Below, piece after piece: positions 1-7,756 of a stretch of 12,948 bases of DNA (position 1 is its first letter; every line of letters begins with the position of its first letter). Where the stretch lies: positions 1 through 12,948 of the forward strand of contig JAGKTZ010000055.1 of the NCBI GenBank assembly GCA_021153165.1. Reading direction: 5' to 3'. The notes under the pieces were generated by a model, which was given only the letters and a program-made list of their open reading frames with translations, had not been told where the DNA came from and made no database searches. The DNA comes from Prevotellaceae bacterium. GTDB lineage: Bacteria; Bacteroidota; Bacteroidia; Bacteroidales; Bacteroidaceae. A program made the position numbers and the translations under genes.

Positions 1-27
1 GTATTAATGCTTTATTTCTAGACTTCG

Positions 28-50
28 GCACAAAAGTACTAATTTTGTGC
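28..50. promoter_or_regulatory. Hairpin/palindrome with possible divergent -7 boxes
   Basis: An 8-bp inverted repeat (GCACAAAA 28-35, TTTTGTGC 43-50) surrounds a 7-nt centre. It contains a Bacteroidetes-type -7 box on each strand: TAATTTTG at 40-47 (+) and TACTTTTG reading 38 down to 31 (-). The - strand box could serve a gene beyond the left edge, and the + box could be an upstream promoter for mltG. No convincing -33 TTTG was found for either, so promoter activity is inference. It could equally be the terminator of a gene to the left. Confidence 0.3.
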
Positions 51-101
51 AATATGACGAAAATTATACAGAAAAATATTCAATAAAAAGCACATATTTT
101 G

Positions 102-110
102 TATTTTTGC
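102..110 (+). promoter_or_regulatory. -7 promoter box of mltG
   Basis: TATTTTTGC matches the Bacteroidetes primary-sigma -7 element TAnnTTTG. It ends 20 nt before the chosen mltG ATG, implying a very short leader of about 14 nt. The -33 element is not clear. Confidence 0.5.
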
Positions 111-129
111 GCAAAATACCCTTGTGATT

Positions 130-1161
130 ATGAAAAAAAAGAAAGCTATATTGATTTTTTTAGGATTTACTCTGTTCGTTTTGTTGGCAGGTGCTGGCTG
201 GTTGTATAATACGTGCGGCACAACTTTGTGTGGTGATGAAGGGTCTGTGGTATTGTATGTAGATAGGGATGATAATATAGACTCTGTGTACCATAAGTTG
301 AGTGCGACAAGTGCCAATGCTAAAATTAACAAGTTTAAGAAAGTGGCCAAGTGGGCAGATTATGGTGATGCAGTTAAGGTTGGCCGATATGAAATAGGCA
401 AGGGGACGGCAGTTTGGACTGTGGTAAGAAATCTGCGTAATGGTATCCAGACCCCTGTGATGTTACCTATTACAGAAGTTTGGACACTCGAACACCTTGC
501 TGCAAAGCTTTCAAAAAGACTTATGGCAGATTCTGCTGAATTAATTCAAACCTTCACTGATACTGCAATGTGCTCCAAGTATGGGGTCAAACCAGAGACT
601 ATGGTTTGTCTATTCATCCCCAATACCTACGAAATCTATTGGAATATCACTCCCGAGAAATTGTTGGAACGTATGCACGAAGAGTTTCAACGTTATTGGA
701 ATGATGAACGTCTCGCCAAAGCCAAGGCTAAAGGGCTGACACCATACGAAGTAATGACTGTGGCATCGATAGTATACAAAGAGACGATGAAGGCAGAGGA
801 AAATCCCACCGTGGCTGGTCTATATTTGAATCGCTTAAAGAAAGGTATGAAATTACAAGCCTGTCCCACAGTAAAGTTTGCCTTGAAAGATTTTGGCCTA
901 CGTCGCATTCTTAATCGCCACCTACAAGTCGACAATCCGTACAATACTTATAAGTATGAAGGGTTGCCTCCTGGTCCAATATGTATTCCTTCGCTTGATT
1001 GTATAGAGGCTGTACTCAATGCGGAAAATCACGACTATCTATATATGTGTGCAAAGGAGGATTTTTCGGGTACACATAATTTTGCATCAACTGGTGCTGA
1101 GCATGAAGCGAATGCGCGTAAGTACCAAAAAGCGCTCAACGAGCGCGGTATCAAGAAGTAG
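130..1161 (+). CDS. mltG: Endolytic murein transglycosylase MltG (YceG-like)
   Basis: A 343-residue inner-membrane lytic transglycosylase that cuts nascent peptidoglycan strands and so limits glycan chain length. A Lys-rich start (MKKKKA) and one hydrophobic segment at about residues 6-24 form the membrane anchor; the rest is periplasmic. The conserved catalytic block begins ASIVYKET, with the predicted catalytic Glu at residue 218, and is followed by NRLKKGMKLQACPTV. Further on come NPYNTYKYEGLPPGPI and a C-terminal GTHNFAST stretch, all hallmarks of the YceG family, at normal family length. ATG 130 was chosen; an in-frame GTG lies two codons upstream at 124. Two cysteines four residues apart just after the anchor (NTCGTTLCG) could form a disulfide. 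It is followed after 69 nt by the glycosyltransferase-kinase gene on the same strand, with no terminator visible between, so co-transcription is likely. Confidence 0.95.
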   Translation: MKKKKAILIFLGFTLFVLLAGAGWLYNTCGTTLCGDEGSVVLYVDRDDNIDSVYHKLSATSANAKINKFKKVAKWADYGDAVKVGRYEIGKGTAVWTVVRNLRNGIQTPVMLPITEVWTLEHLAAKLSKRLMADSAELIQTFTDTAMCSKYGVKPETMVCLFIPNTYEIYWNITPEKLLERMHEEFQRYWNDERLAKAKAKGLTPYEVMTVASIVYKETMKAEENPTVAGLYLNRLKKGMKLQACPTVKFALKDFGLRRILNRHLQVDNPYNTYKYEGLPPGPICIPSLDCIEAVLNAENHDYLYMCAKEDFSGTHNFASTGAEHEANARKYQKALNERGIKK

Positions 1162-1230
1162 CTGCTTGTGGTAAACTTCTAACGCTATTTTTTATAGAAT
1201 AATCTTGAAATAAGTGGTCAATATTAATGT

Positions 1231-2787
1231 ATGGTAGTACAGAGACAGACGACCTCGTATGATGCCTCACAAGACGAAGTCTATGCTTCGTTCCATAATG
1301 CTGTGGAAAGTGGTGGCGCCCTGGTATCGATTGTGGTGCCAGCCTATAATGCTGCAGCTTATTTAAGGGATACCATTGAGTCTATCGTACTAGATGCCTA
1401 TCCATATCGTGAGATTATTGTTGTCAACGATGGATCGACAGACGAGACTCCTGCTATTGCTCAGGAATTGGCTACTAAATATTCAGAAATACAAGTCTTG
1501 CATCAGCAAAACTCAGGCGTGTGTCGTGCACGCAACTTTGGCATATCCGTGGCTCGTGGCAAGTATATTCTTCCTATTGATGCCGACGATATATTGCTGC
1601 CAGGTTTTATCAAATGGGCAGTTGATGTGATGGAAAGCGATGCAGAGGTAAAATGTTGTATTCCCAAGGCTGTCTTTTGTGGAGAACGTGATGGTGAATG
1701 GCATCTTCATCCTTATTCAAAAGAACTTCTTCCAAGAAAGAATATGATACCCGCATCTGCGCTTTATCGTAGAAGTGACTGGGAAGCGGTAGGTGGTTAC
1801 TTTGAGGGTGTTCAAGCGAGAGAGGATTGGGAATTTTGGATTTCGCTGCTCAAGAATGGAGGAGAAGTCGTCACAAGTCCTGAGGTCTACCTGAAATATC
1901 GCATACATGCATCCTCCAAGCGTATAGCTGACCGCAAGCTAAAGCACAATGTCATTGATGCCCTCAACGAGCGCCATCCTGAGTTTTTTCAGAAAGTTCT
2001 CGGCGGTCCGTTGCATTATCAACGCTCTTGGTCACGACTGATCAATCGTTTGCATAATTTGATTCGCTACCAGCATCTCACCACTAATGTGGCCTATACT
2101 GATTGTAGCGATTTTTTCAGAGCGATGCCTGCCATATTCAGAACTAGCCGTGGAACCATTATCTATAATCGCCGCAACCAATTGCGTCGTATCAGCTTTG
2201 GTGGTCACACCTTTGTAGTCAAAGCCTATCATCGCCCACACCTCATCAATCAAATCGTTTATGGATTGTTTCGCCCTACTAAGGCCAAACGGGCGTATGA
2301 CTATGCGGTTATGCTGAGACAGAAGGGTATTGGTTCTCCCGAACCGGTGGCCTACTATACAGAACGGTTGTTTGGATTATTTCTTACAAAGAGTTACTTC
2401 ATCAGCATTAACTCAGAACTGCCGTTTACTTACAACGATATTATAGCTGAAAAGTTTGATATTACTGAGGAACGCGAATACCTTACGGCGATTGCTGAAA
2501 CCACGGCAAGTCTGCATGAAGCGGGTATGGTGCATCAGGATTATAGCCGAGGCAACATCTTGCTGGGCAGAGGCGCGGATGGTCGGACCCAGGTGGAACT
2601 GATCGACCTCAATCGTATACGTTTTCACACGGTAGACATTCATGAAGGTTGTAAAAACTTTGCCGAACGCTTACCGGCTAATGATCGACAGCGCCGCATT
2701 ATGGCGGAGGTTTATGCCAAGATTCGTCATTTTGATGCAGACGAGTGTTTTCGCTTAATGGAGAGATATAACAAGGAAACCCAGTAG
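1231..2787 (+). CDS. Glycosyltransferase family 2 fused to Kdo/WaaP-type LPS kinase
   Basis: A 518-residue two-domain protein. Residues about 30-250 are a GT-A glycosyltransferase family 2 domain: VSIVVPAYNAA at the start, NDGSTDETP as nucleotide-sugar motif, DADD (117-120) as the metal-binding DxD, and an ARED motif (196-199) typical of the acceptor/base region. Residues about 290-518 resemble the Kdo/WaaP (InaA-like) lipopolysaccharide kinases: a VVKAY lysine (K331), the catalytic loop HQDYSRGN (H435, D437, N442) and IDLNR with D459 in place of the DFG aspartate. The protein probably adds a sugar to, and phosphorylates, the lipid A/core region on the cytoplasmic face of the inner membrane; donor and acceptor cannot be read from sequence. 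In Bacteroides, as I recall, these functions are usually separate neighbouring genes. No signal peptide. The frame is continuous, with no sign of an internal restart. A strong terminator follows at 2850-2890. Confidence 0.85.
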   Translation: MVVQRQTTSYDASQDEVYASFHNAVESGGALVSIVVPAYNAAAYLRDTIESIVLDAYPYREIIVVNDGSTDETPAIAQELATKYSEIQVLHQQNSGVCRARNFGISVARGKYILPIDADDILLPGFIKWAVDVMESDAEVKCCIPKAVFCGERDGEWHLHPYSKELLPRKNMIPASALYRRSDWEAVGGYFEGVQAREDWEFWISLLKNGGEVVTSPEVYLKYRIHASSKRIADRKLKHNVIDALNERHPEFFQKVLGGPLHYQRSWSRLINRLHNLIRYQHLTTNVAYTDCSDFFRAMPAIFRTSRGTIIYNRRNQLRRISFGGHTFVVKAYHRPHLINQIVYGLFRPTKAKRAYDYAVMLRQKGIGSPEPVAYYTERLFGLFLTKSYFISINSELPFTYNDIIAEKFDITEEREYLTAIAETTASLHEAGMVHQDYSRGNILLGRGADGRTQVELIDLNRIRFHTVDIHEGCKNFAERLPANDRQRRIMAEVYAKIRHFDADECFRLMERYNKETQ

Positions 2788-2849
2788 TGCTGCTTGAAAC
2801 CATAATATTATATAGTTCGGCGTAATAGTTGGGTTGGCGTATTAAATAT

Positions 2850-2890
2850 AATAAGTGGAAGTTCGTTTGAAAAAAGAACTTCCACTTATT
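2850..2890. terminator. Bidirectional intrinsic terminator between convergent genes
   Basis: A perfect 15-bp stem (2850-2864 pairing with 2876-2890) encloses an 11-nt loop. The + strand stem reads AATAAGTGGAAGTTC. A-rich and T-rich flanks on the two sides make it usable from both directions, serving the glycosyltransferase-kinase gene (+, ends 2787) and the lysozyme gene (-, ends 2911). Confidence 0.85.
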
Positions 2891-2910
2891 TTGTATCTGT
2901 ATACCTTGAT

Positions 2911-3720
2911 TTACATCTTCAATTGCTTCAGGGTGTGGTCACCCATTATTCGACTTCTGTCTACTTCCCCACTTATACCAGGTATGCGTCCACTTGCTGT
3001 GTATTGCCACATAATGTAATTTTGATTGTCTTTCAATATTGGGCGCTCTTTTTGATATTTAGCCATCATCCAATGGTACCCCTTGAATGTGCCAACCAAG
3101 TGTTGGTTGTAAAAGTTTTGATAAGTGTAAAGCAAAGGTTTTCTGCCATAAAATTCCTCTACTTTTGCAACGAAAGTCTTTAGGTCTTGCAGAAATTTTG
3201 TATGAGAGACATTGCCGCGTACTTCAATATCAATCATGGGCACTAAGTCCTGCTTATTCTTGACGACGTTCCTTGTGAGGTTTTTGAATTGTTTCTCCCA
3301 ACTGATGTTTGGGCTATAGAAGTGGTAGCTCCCTACGCTCAACCCTGCCTTCTTTGCCTCTTCAAGGTTGCGAAGGTAAGTTTTGTCTAATAGTGATTCT
3401 CCTTCAGTCGCTTTCAGGTAGACGTATGATATCTGTGAACTTTCTGCCACTTTCTTCCAATCAATGCTGCCTTGGTAGCGAGATACGTCAATCCCCTCTT
3501 TGTATTGATCATTGATATACGAGACTTGGTCGTTTAGGGCGTAAACACGAGGGAATACCTTTTCTGCACTCGCTTGAACAGGCATCATGTCTGGTTCAAT
3601 ATTCTTAGCAGGCTTGATAGGTTTACCTTTTTGCTTATGATCGTTGTCCTCTGCACTTATTGTGGTAAGCGAGAGGTTGAATGTGAGAAGTAGAAGGAAG
3701 ATACGGAGAATTCTATGCAT
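2911..3720 (-). CDS. Secreted GH25-family lysozyme (N-acetylmuramidase)
   Basis: A 269-residue exported glycoside hydrolase of family 25, predicted to hydrolyse the MurNAc-GlcNAc bond of peptidoglycan. The start at 3720 (MHRILRIFLLLL) gives a clean signal peptide with likely cleavage after ISA (residue 23); an in-frame TTG five codons upstream is less likely. A charged, Lys/Pro-rich linker follows, then the GH25 barrel: GIDVSRYQG with Asp78, YVYLKATEG, SYHFY (His133), and the catalytic DIE triplet at 164-166. WQYTASG and VDRS complete the fold near the C terminus. Length and motifs are normal for the family. It has its own -7 box and converges on the preceding gene. Possible roles are self peptidoglycan remodelling or attack on other bacteria; context does not decide. 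Confidence 0.93.
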   Translation of the reverse strand: MHRILRIFLLLLTFNLSLTTISAEDNDHKQKGKPIKPAKNIEPDMMPVQASAEKVFPRVYALNDQVSYINDQYKEGIDVSRYQGSIDWKKVAESSQISYVYLKATEGESLLDKTYLRNLEEAKKAGLSVGSYHFYSPNISWEKQFKNLTRNVVKNKQDLVPMIDIEVRGNVSHTKFLQDLKTFVAKVEEFYGRKPLLYTYQNFYNQHLVGTFKGYHWMMAKYQKERPILKDNQNYIMWQYTASGRIPGISGEVDRSRIMGDHTLKQLKM

Positions 3721-3742
3721 GTTTTCAAATGGCAATTTGGTT

Positions 3743-3751
3743 GCAAAGATA
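3743..3751 (-). promoter_or_regulatory. -7 promoter box of the GH25 gene
   Basis: Read on the - strand this is TATCTTTGC, a perfect TAnnTTTGC element ending 22 nt upstream of the chosen ATG at 3720. That distance gives a short leader and supports the ATG over the upstream TTG start. Confidence 0.6.
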
Positions 3752-3916
3752 CAATTTTTTATTAGAAAATCTGTGCATCAGATTGTTAAAATTGTAGGTG
3801 GTAGTCATAAACGTGTAAATATATAAGATTAGAGTGTGCCTACATCCACTAAGGTGTATATGGTTTGTGTAGTTTTTGGGGTGGGGCAAAATGATTTTTG
3901 GTGTTGTAGAAAAAAA

Positions 3917-4000
3917 GTCTAATGTTTTTCAAAAAAGGTTAGACCTTTTTAAAATTTCTCGGCGACTTTTTTTAACAAGGTCTTGAGTTTTTCTATTGCT
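3917..4000. repeat. Degenerate 21-nt-period tandem repeat, locus 1
   Basis: Four consecutive 21-nt units start at 3917, 3938, 3959 and 3980. A unit has a head such as GTCTAAT, GTTAGAC or GTCTTGA, then a T5-T7 tract, then an A-rich end often closing with AAG. The spacing is exact although the sequence is degenerate. The same family recurs at 12859-12948. A 21-nt period is two DNA helical turns, so the T-tracts lie on one face of the helix. Confidence 0.5.
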
Positions 4001-4210
4001 ATATTAACGTCCTGTAATAATATTCTCAAGTAATTATTTTTTCTTACCTTCATATCATGAAAGATACTTCTACTCAATGAAGTTTTGCCGACATTATCAA
4101 TGCTAAATTAATTCCTTATAGACGGACTTTGGTAGAAAAGACTACTTATAAGAGAGTGAATCTATAAAGATAGAACTTTTGCAGAAGTCTCTCACATTAT
4201 TTTCAAAAAT

Positions 4211-4240
4211 AGCCTCCTGTGAAATGAATCACAAGAGGCT
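4211..4240 (-). terminator. Intrinsic terminator of the lptB-S9 peptidase operon
   Basis: A 12-bp stem with one mismatch (AGCCTCCTGTGA 4211-4222 with TCACAAGAGGCT 4229-4240) has a 6-nt loop and a T tract on the - strand (ATTTTTGAAAA). It lies 27 nt past the stop codon of the S9 peptidase gene. Confidence 0.8.
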
Positions 4241-4267
4241 GTATGAAAGTGGATTTAATAATCTTAG

Positions 4268-6760
4268 TTAGAACTTTTCTTCTGGATAAAGTTCGGTCCA
4301 CCATTCAGGCTGATCCTTCAACCAATGTGCGAACCAGGCGAAGATAGCATTTTGCCAGGCCAGACGTTTGTTGTGGTTGGTGATGACGTGGTTCTCGCCA
4401 TCGATTTGGATGTAGCTGACAGGTTTGCCCAGGATGCGCAGAGCGGTGAAGAGTTGCTGGCTTTCGTTGGTCGGTACGTTGGTATCAACGGTGCCGTGCA
4501 GCAAGAGTATGGGGGTGTTGATCTTGTCTGCATTGAACAGTGGAGATTGCTTGACATAGAGGTCAGGATTGTTCCAAGGATATGAACCATATTGAGCAAT
4601 TTCGCCATAAGTATAACCCCAGTATCCGCCGCCCCAGTAGGAAGCGATATTGGATATACCGGCGTGAGAAATAGCGGCAGCAAAGATGTCGGTGCGTGTC
4701 TGGAGATATTGTGTCATAAAACCACCGTATGAAGCGCCCATACATCCGACTTTCTTGGGATTGACAAAGGTATGCTCCTTCAGGAATTGCTTGGTGCCCT
4801 CAATGATGTCGTCGCCTGATTCCTTGCCCCAGGTGTTGACGTGGCGTGCTGCAAATTCCTGTCCATAACCGATAGCACCACTTGGCTCGCATACGTAAAC
4901 GACATAACCTTGACCAGCGAGCACTTGTAGTGGGTATTGGAATTCCAGTGCCTTAGTCGTGGGCGTACAGCCACCATAATAGTAGACGATGAGCGGGTAT
5001 TTTTGGTTGGCATCAAAGTTTGGTGGCAGGAAGTAGAAACCGTTGATGCTGTCGCCACGACTTGACAGGAATTTCCAGTCATGGCAAGAACCGATGGCTA
5101 CATTGCGGTACATTTCGTCAAAGTCAGTTTCGCCAATGCGCTTGCATTTCGGCTGTGTGCTATTCAGCGTAGTCATAAACATCTCGCGTGCTCTCTCGCC
5201 CGTCTGACCGAAGAAGACGGCAGTGGGTTGCTTTTGATTCAAGGCAATGGAGTAACCCTGCAGACAAGATACTGGCAGGTCAAACTTTTCGCATTTCAAA
5301 CTCGAGGGGTTGAGGCGGAACAAACTCTTGTCGCAACCATCAGTCGCCATAAAGTAGACTTGACCATCTGTTGCAGACCATTCGACGCGATCCACCGATG
5401 GCGCAAAGTTGGGGAGTAGGGGAGTGGTCTCCTGTTTTGCAATGTCATAGAGATAAAGACGATAATCGAAAGCGTTAGGTGTTTGTCCCTCCTTTACCTC
5501 ACGTCCAATACCATCGAAAGCATTAGGTGAAGCTGTGATGAGCAGAGATTTTGCGTCGGGTGAGAACTTGGCACCAGCCAGGTAGGCAGTGTCGTTGATC
5601 AGCGTATCCACGTGACCATCAGCAATGCTCATGCGCACAATGCTTGAGTTCTGGAAAGGACTGCGTTCGGGTTTCATCTCACCATAGTTGAGCAACAGTG
5701 AACGACCATCGCGCGAAATGTCGGCAAGTGAGACAGAGGCGTCGCCATAAGTGAGACGTCGTGCAATACCTGACTTGAAGTCGTACATCCAGAGCGCAGA
5801 GCGATTTCGCCACCCTGGCATTCTGTCGTCGGGGTCTTGCAATAACTTCAGGCTGTTAGTCTCCTTCTTGCCTTCCTCGGACTTACTATATATAATATAG
5901 TCTTCTGTAGGCGAAAGGGTGAAACTTTCGGTGGGTAAATCCTCTGCCAAAATGCCTTCTTCGTTGGTCTTGGGATTGTAAGTGACCAATTGGATGCCAC
6001 CAGTGGCGGTGCGTGTGTAGTAAAGTAAATCGCGAGTGGGCAACCAGTTGTAGTTGACGTACGAATTATGACGCAGAATAGTGCGTCCGCTCTTCGCTTC
6101 AGTCAACACAGTGCGGTAGTTGGCCTTGCCATCCCTTTGTGTGTCGTAATAACTGGTAACGATGTAGGTGCCCGATGGAGAAATGCGTGTGCGGTAGATA
6201 TGGTCTCCACAAATCATTTCGGCCATGGTGTAAGGTCTCTTCTCCGTAGAATTTACTTTGACGGCAGAGGCTAAATCTCCAATTAGGGAGATCTTTAATG
6301 AATCCTTGTTTTCCGTCTTGGTAAGTGCCAGTATTGCGACTTCTACTCTACCTGGGGTGAGCTGAATGTTGTTGCCATTTTGCTCTTTCTCGTCGACGTA
6401 GAGTTTGTAGTTCTTCAGTTGTTCAACCTTGAGCTGAACTTTTGCAAAACGATCCGTCTCAAGTGTGAAACGCAAATTGACCAAGCCCAAAGCTGTACTA
6501 TCAAATGAAGCAGGCAGAATAGTTTCGCCGTACTTCAACGTGGATGTGCCCTGTTGCTTAATCCATTTGGTGTTTGACTTCAGAAACTCCTGCACATTGA
6601 AGGTTTCGCCCTTAGCATTCTTTGTGCTTGTGCTGTAAGGCATTTGTAAAATTTCTGGACCGCGCATCTTGACTTGCTCAATGCGAATGGTGTCGGCAAT
6701 TGCAGTCGCTGAGCACAGAAATAGCGTAGATAATGTAAATATGCATTTAATGAAATTCAT
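4268..6760 (-). CDS. Secreted S9-family prolyl oligopeptidase-like serine peptidase
   Basis: An 830-residue exported peptidase of family S9. Residues 1-22 form a signal peptide (cleavage predicted after AIA), so it should act in the periplasm or at the surface. The middle of the protein carries repeated beta-propeller-like strands (for example GTYIVTSYYDTQRDG, SPTEDYIIYS, DGRSLLLNYGEM, DAKSLLITASP). The C-terminal alpha/beta hydrolase domain starts near residue 560. Its catalytic triad is visible: Ser677 in GASYGGF, Asp759 in HGTVDTNVP and His791 in GENHV, with spacing usual for S9. The length is typical of Bacteroidales S9 enzymes annotated as prolyl oligopeptidases or dipeptidyl/acylaminoacyl peptidases; the exact peptide specificity cannot be read. 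The start lies 29 nt after the lptB stop with no terminator between, so both are probably transcribed from the lptB promoter. Confidence 0.93.
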   Translation of the reverse strand: MNFIKCIFTLSTLFLCSATAIADTIRIEQVKMRGPEILQMPYSTSTKNAKGETFNVQEFLKSNTKWIKQQGTSTLKYGETILPASFDSTALGLVNLRFTLETDRFAKVQLKVEQLKNYKLYVDEKEQNGNNIQLTPGRVEVAILALTKTENKDSLKISLIGDLASAVKVNSTEKRPYTMAEMICGDHIYRTRISPSGTYIVTSYYDTQRDGKANYRTVLTEAKSGRTILRHNSYVNYNWLPTRDLLYYTRTATGGIQLVTYNPKTNEEGILAEDLPTESFTLSPTEDYIIYSKSEEGKKETNSLKLLQDPDDRMPGWRNRSALWMYDFKSGIARRLTYGDASVSLADISRDGRSLLLNYGEMKPERSPFQNSSIVRMSIADGHVDTLINDTAYLAGAKFSPDAKSLLITASPNAFDGIGREVKEGQTPNAFDYRLYLYDIAKQETTPLLPNFAPSVDRVEWSATDGQVYFMATDGCDKSLFRLNPSSLKCEKFDLPVSCLQGYSIALNQKQPTAVFFGQTGERAREMFMTTLNSTQPKCKRIGETDFDEMYRNVAIGSCHDWKFLSSRGDSINGFYFLPPNFDANQKYPLIVYYYGGCTPTTKALEFQYPLQVLAGQGYVVYVCEPSGAIGYGQEFAARHVNTWGKESGDDIIEGTKQFLKEHTFVNPKKVGCMGASYGGFMTQYLQTRTDIFAAAISHAGISNIASYWGGGYWGYTYGEIAQYGSYPWNNPDLYVKQSPLFNADKINTPILLLHGTVDTNVPTNESQQLFTALRILGKPVSYIQIDGENHVITNHNKRLAWQNAIFAWFAHWLKDQPEWWTELYPEEKF

Positions 6761-6789
6761 GATAGGAATGATGTTATTGGGGAGAGATA

Positions 6790-7644
6790 TTAGATGCTTT
6801 CTTTGGTGGTGGCTGCTTCCTCTTGTTCGCGAATTATCTTGAGAGCGGCGAAGTCTTTCTTGCGCAACTCGAAACTATTGGTCAGGTATTTGTCGCGTAC
6901 CACCTGGTTGCTGGCCAATTCCTCGGGTGTGCCCTGGAATAGGATTTTTCCCTCAAACAGAAGATAGGCGCGGTCGGTGATACACAAGGTTTCCTCAACA
7001 TTGTGGTCGGTGATCAGAATGCCAATGTTGAGATCCTTGAGTTCCCAAACGATAAACTGGATGTCTTCCACCGCAATAGGGTCGACACCAGCGAAGGGTT
7101 CGTCGAGCATGATAAACTTAGGGTCGATGGCCAAGCAGCGGGCAATCTCTGTGCGGCGTCTTTCACCTCCAGACAATTGGTCGCCATAGTTTCTACGTAC
7201 CTTCTGAAGTCGAAATTTCTTGATGAGTTCCTCCAGCTTATCTTCGCGATAACTTTTGCTTTCGCCAGTCATCTCGAGCACTGAAGCGATGTTGTCTTCC
7301 ACCGTCATCTTGCGAAATACAGATGCTTCTTGGGCAAGATAGCCAATACCAGCTTTTGCGCGTTTGTAGACGGGATAGTTTGTGATTTCCTCGTTGCCTA
7401 AATAGATGCGTCCGGCATTAGGAACCACAAGACCAGTGGTCATATAAAAAGAAGTCGTCTTGCCAGCACCATTAGGTCCTAACAAACCGACAATTTCCCC
7501 TTGTCTGACATTGAAAGAAACGTCGTTGACAACGGTGCGCTTACCATATTTTTTGAAAAGTCCCTCGGTGCGGAGTTCTAAGGTGTCGCTAAATGCCGCA
7601 ACGTTCATTTCGGGAACTTCTGGTGTCGTATGTTTATCTGTCAT
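6790..7644 (-). CDS. lptB: LPS export ABC transporter ATPase LptB
   Basis: A 284-residue ATP-binding subunit that powers the LptBFGC machine extracting lipopolysaccharide from the inner membrane. The core is very close to LptB: Walker A GPNGAGKT (56-63), Q-loop Gln105 in YLAQEASVFRKMTVEDN, signature LSGGE (157-161) followed by RRRTEIAR, Walker B FIMLDEPFAGVDP (from 177) and the H-loop His214 (ITDHNV). E. coli LptB is about 241 residues. This protein has roughly 20 extra residues at the N terminus and a charged C-terminal tail (FAALKIIREQEEAATTKESI), apparently a lineage trait. The ATG at 7644 follows a good promoter. It is the first gene of a two-gene operon with the S9 peptidase. The other Lpt components are not in this window. 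Confidence 0.95.
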   Translation of the reverse strand: MTDKHTTPEVPEMNVAAFSDTLELRTEGLFKKYGKRTVVNDVSFNVRQGEIVGLLGPNGAGKTTSFYMTTGLVVPNAGRIYLGNEEITNYPVYKRAKAGIGYLAQEASVFRKMTVEDNIASVLEMTGESKSYREDKLEELIKKFRLQKVRRNYGDQLSGGERRRTEIARCLAIDPKFIMLDEPFAGVDPIAVEDIQFIVWELKDLNIGILITDHNVEETLCITDRAYLLFEGKILFQGTPEELASNQVVRDKYLTNSFELRKKDFAALKIIREQEEAATTKESI

Positions 7645-7665
7645 TATATGCTTATTTTTGTGGCA

Positions 7666-7697
7666 GCAAAGTTAAGATTTTTTTTCTTATAGCGCAA
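7666..7697 (-). promoter_or_regulatory. Promoter of lptB (-33 TTG and -7 box)
   Basis: On the - strand a TTG (7697-7695) is followed after 20 nt by TAACTTTGC (7674-7666), fitting the Bacteroidetes -33/-7 pattern with standard spacing. The -7 box ends 21 nt before the ATG. Confidence 0.65.
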
Positions 7698-7756
7698 TGT
7701 TTTGATTGGACTATACCATGTTTTGGATAGATGTGCTGAGCTGGCTTCTCACCGAG

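Larger units (their letters stand above)
3736..4267. other. 530-bp intergenic region without a supported gene
   Basis: This spacer separates two genes on the same strand. It holds the lysozyme promoter at its left end, a run of degenerate 21-nt repeats at 3917-4000, a stop-interrupted short frame at 4057-4167 and the terminator of the S9 peptidase operon at 4211-4240. Nothing recognisable as a gene, RNA or insertion sequence was seen in the rest. The region is markedly rich in T and A tracts. Confidence 0.6.

Noticed and set aside
39..350. 103-codon frame on the - strand opposite the mltG start
   Set aside because: It overlaps the mltG promoter and N terminus, has no recognisable motif, and its hydrophobic start is the antisense of the MltG anchor.
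3917..4000. CRISPR array as an explanation for the repeats
   Set aside because: Units are contiguous and degenerate at 21 nt, with no constant repeats separated by unique spacers and no cas genes in the window.
4318..5419. Several 60-121-codon frames on both strands inside the S9 peptidase gene
   Set aside because: They overlap the catalytic domain of a clear S9 enzyme and show no motif of their own.
7700..7756. Terminator after the nitroreductase gene
   Set aside because: Only very short complementary pieces (GAG/CTC around AAGCCAG) and no T tract were seen.
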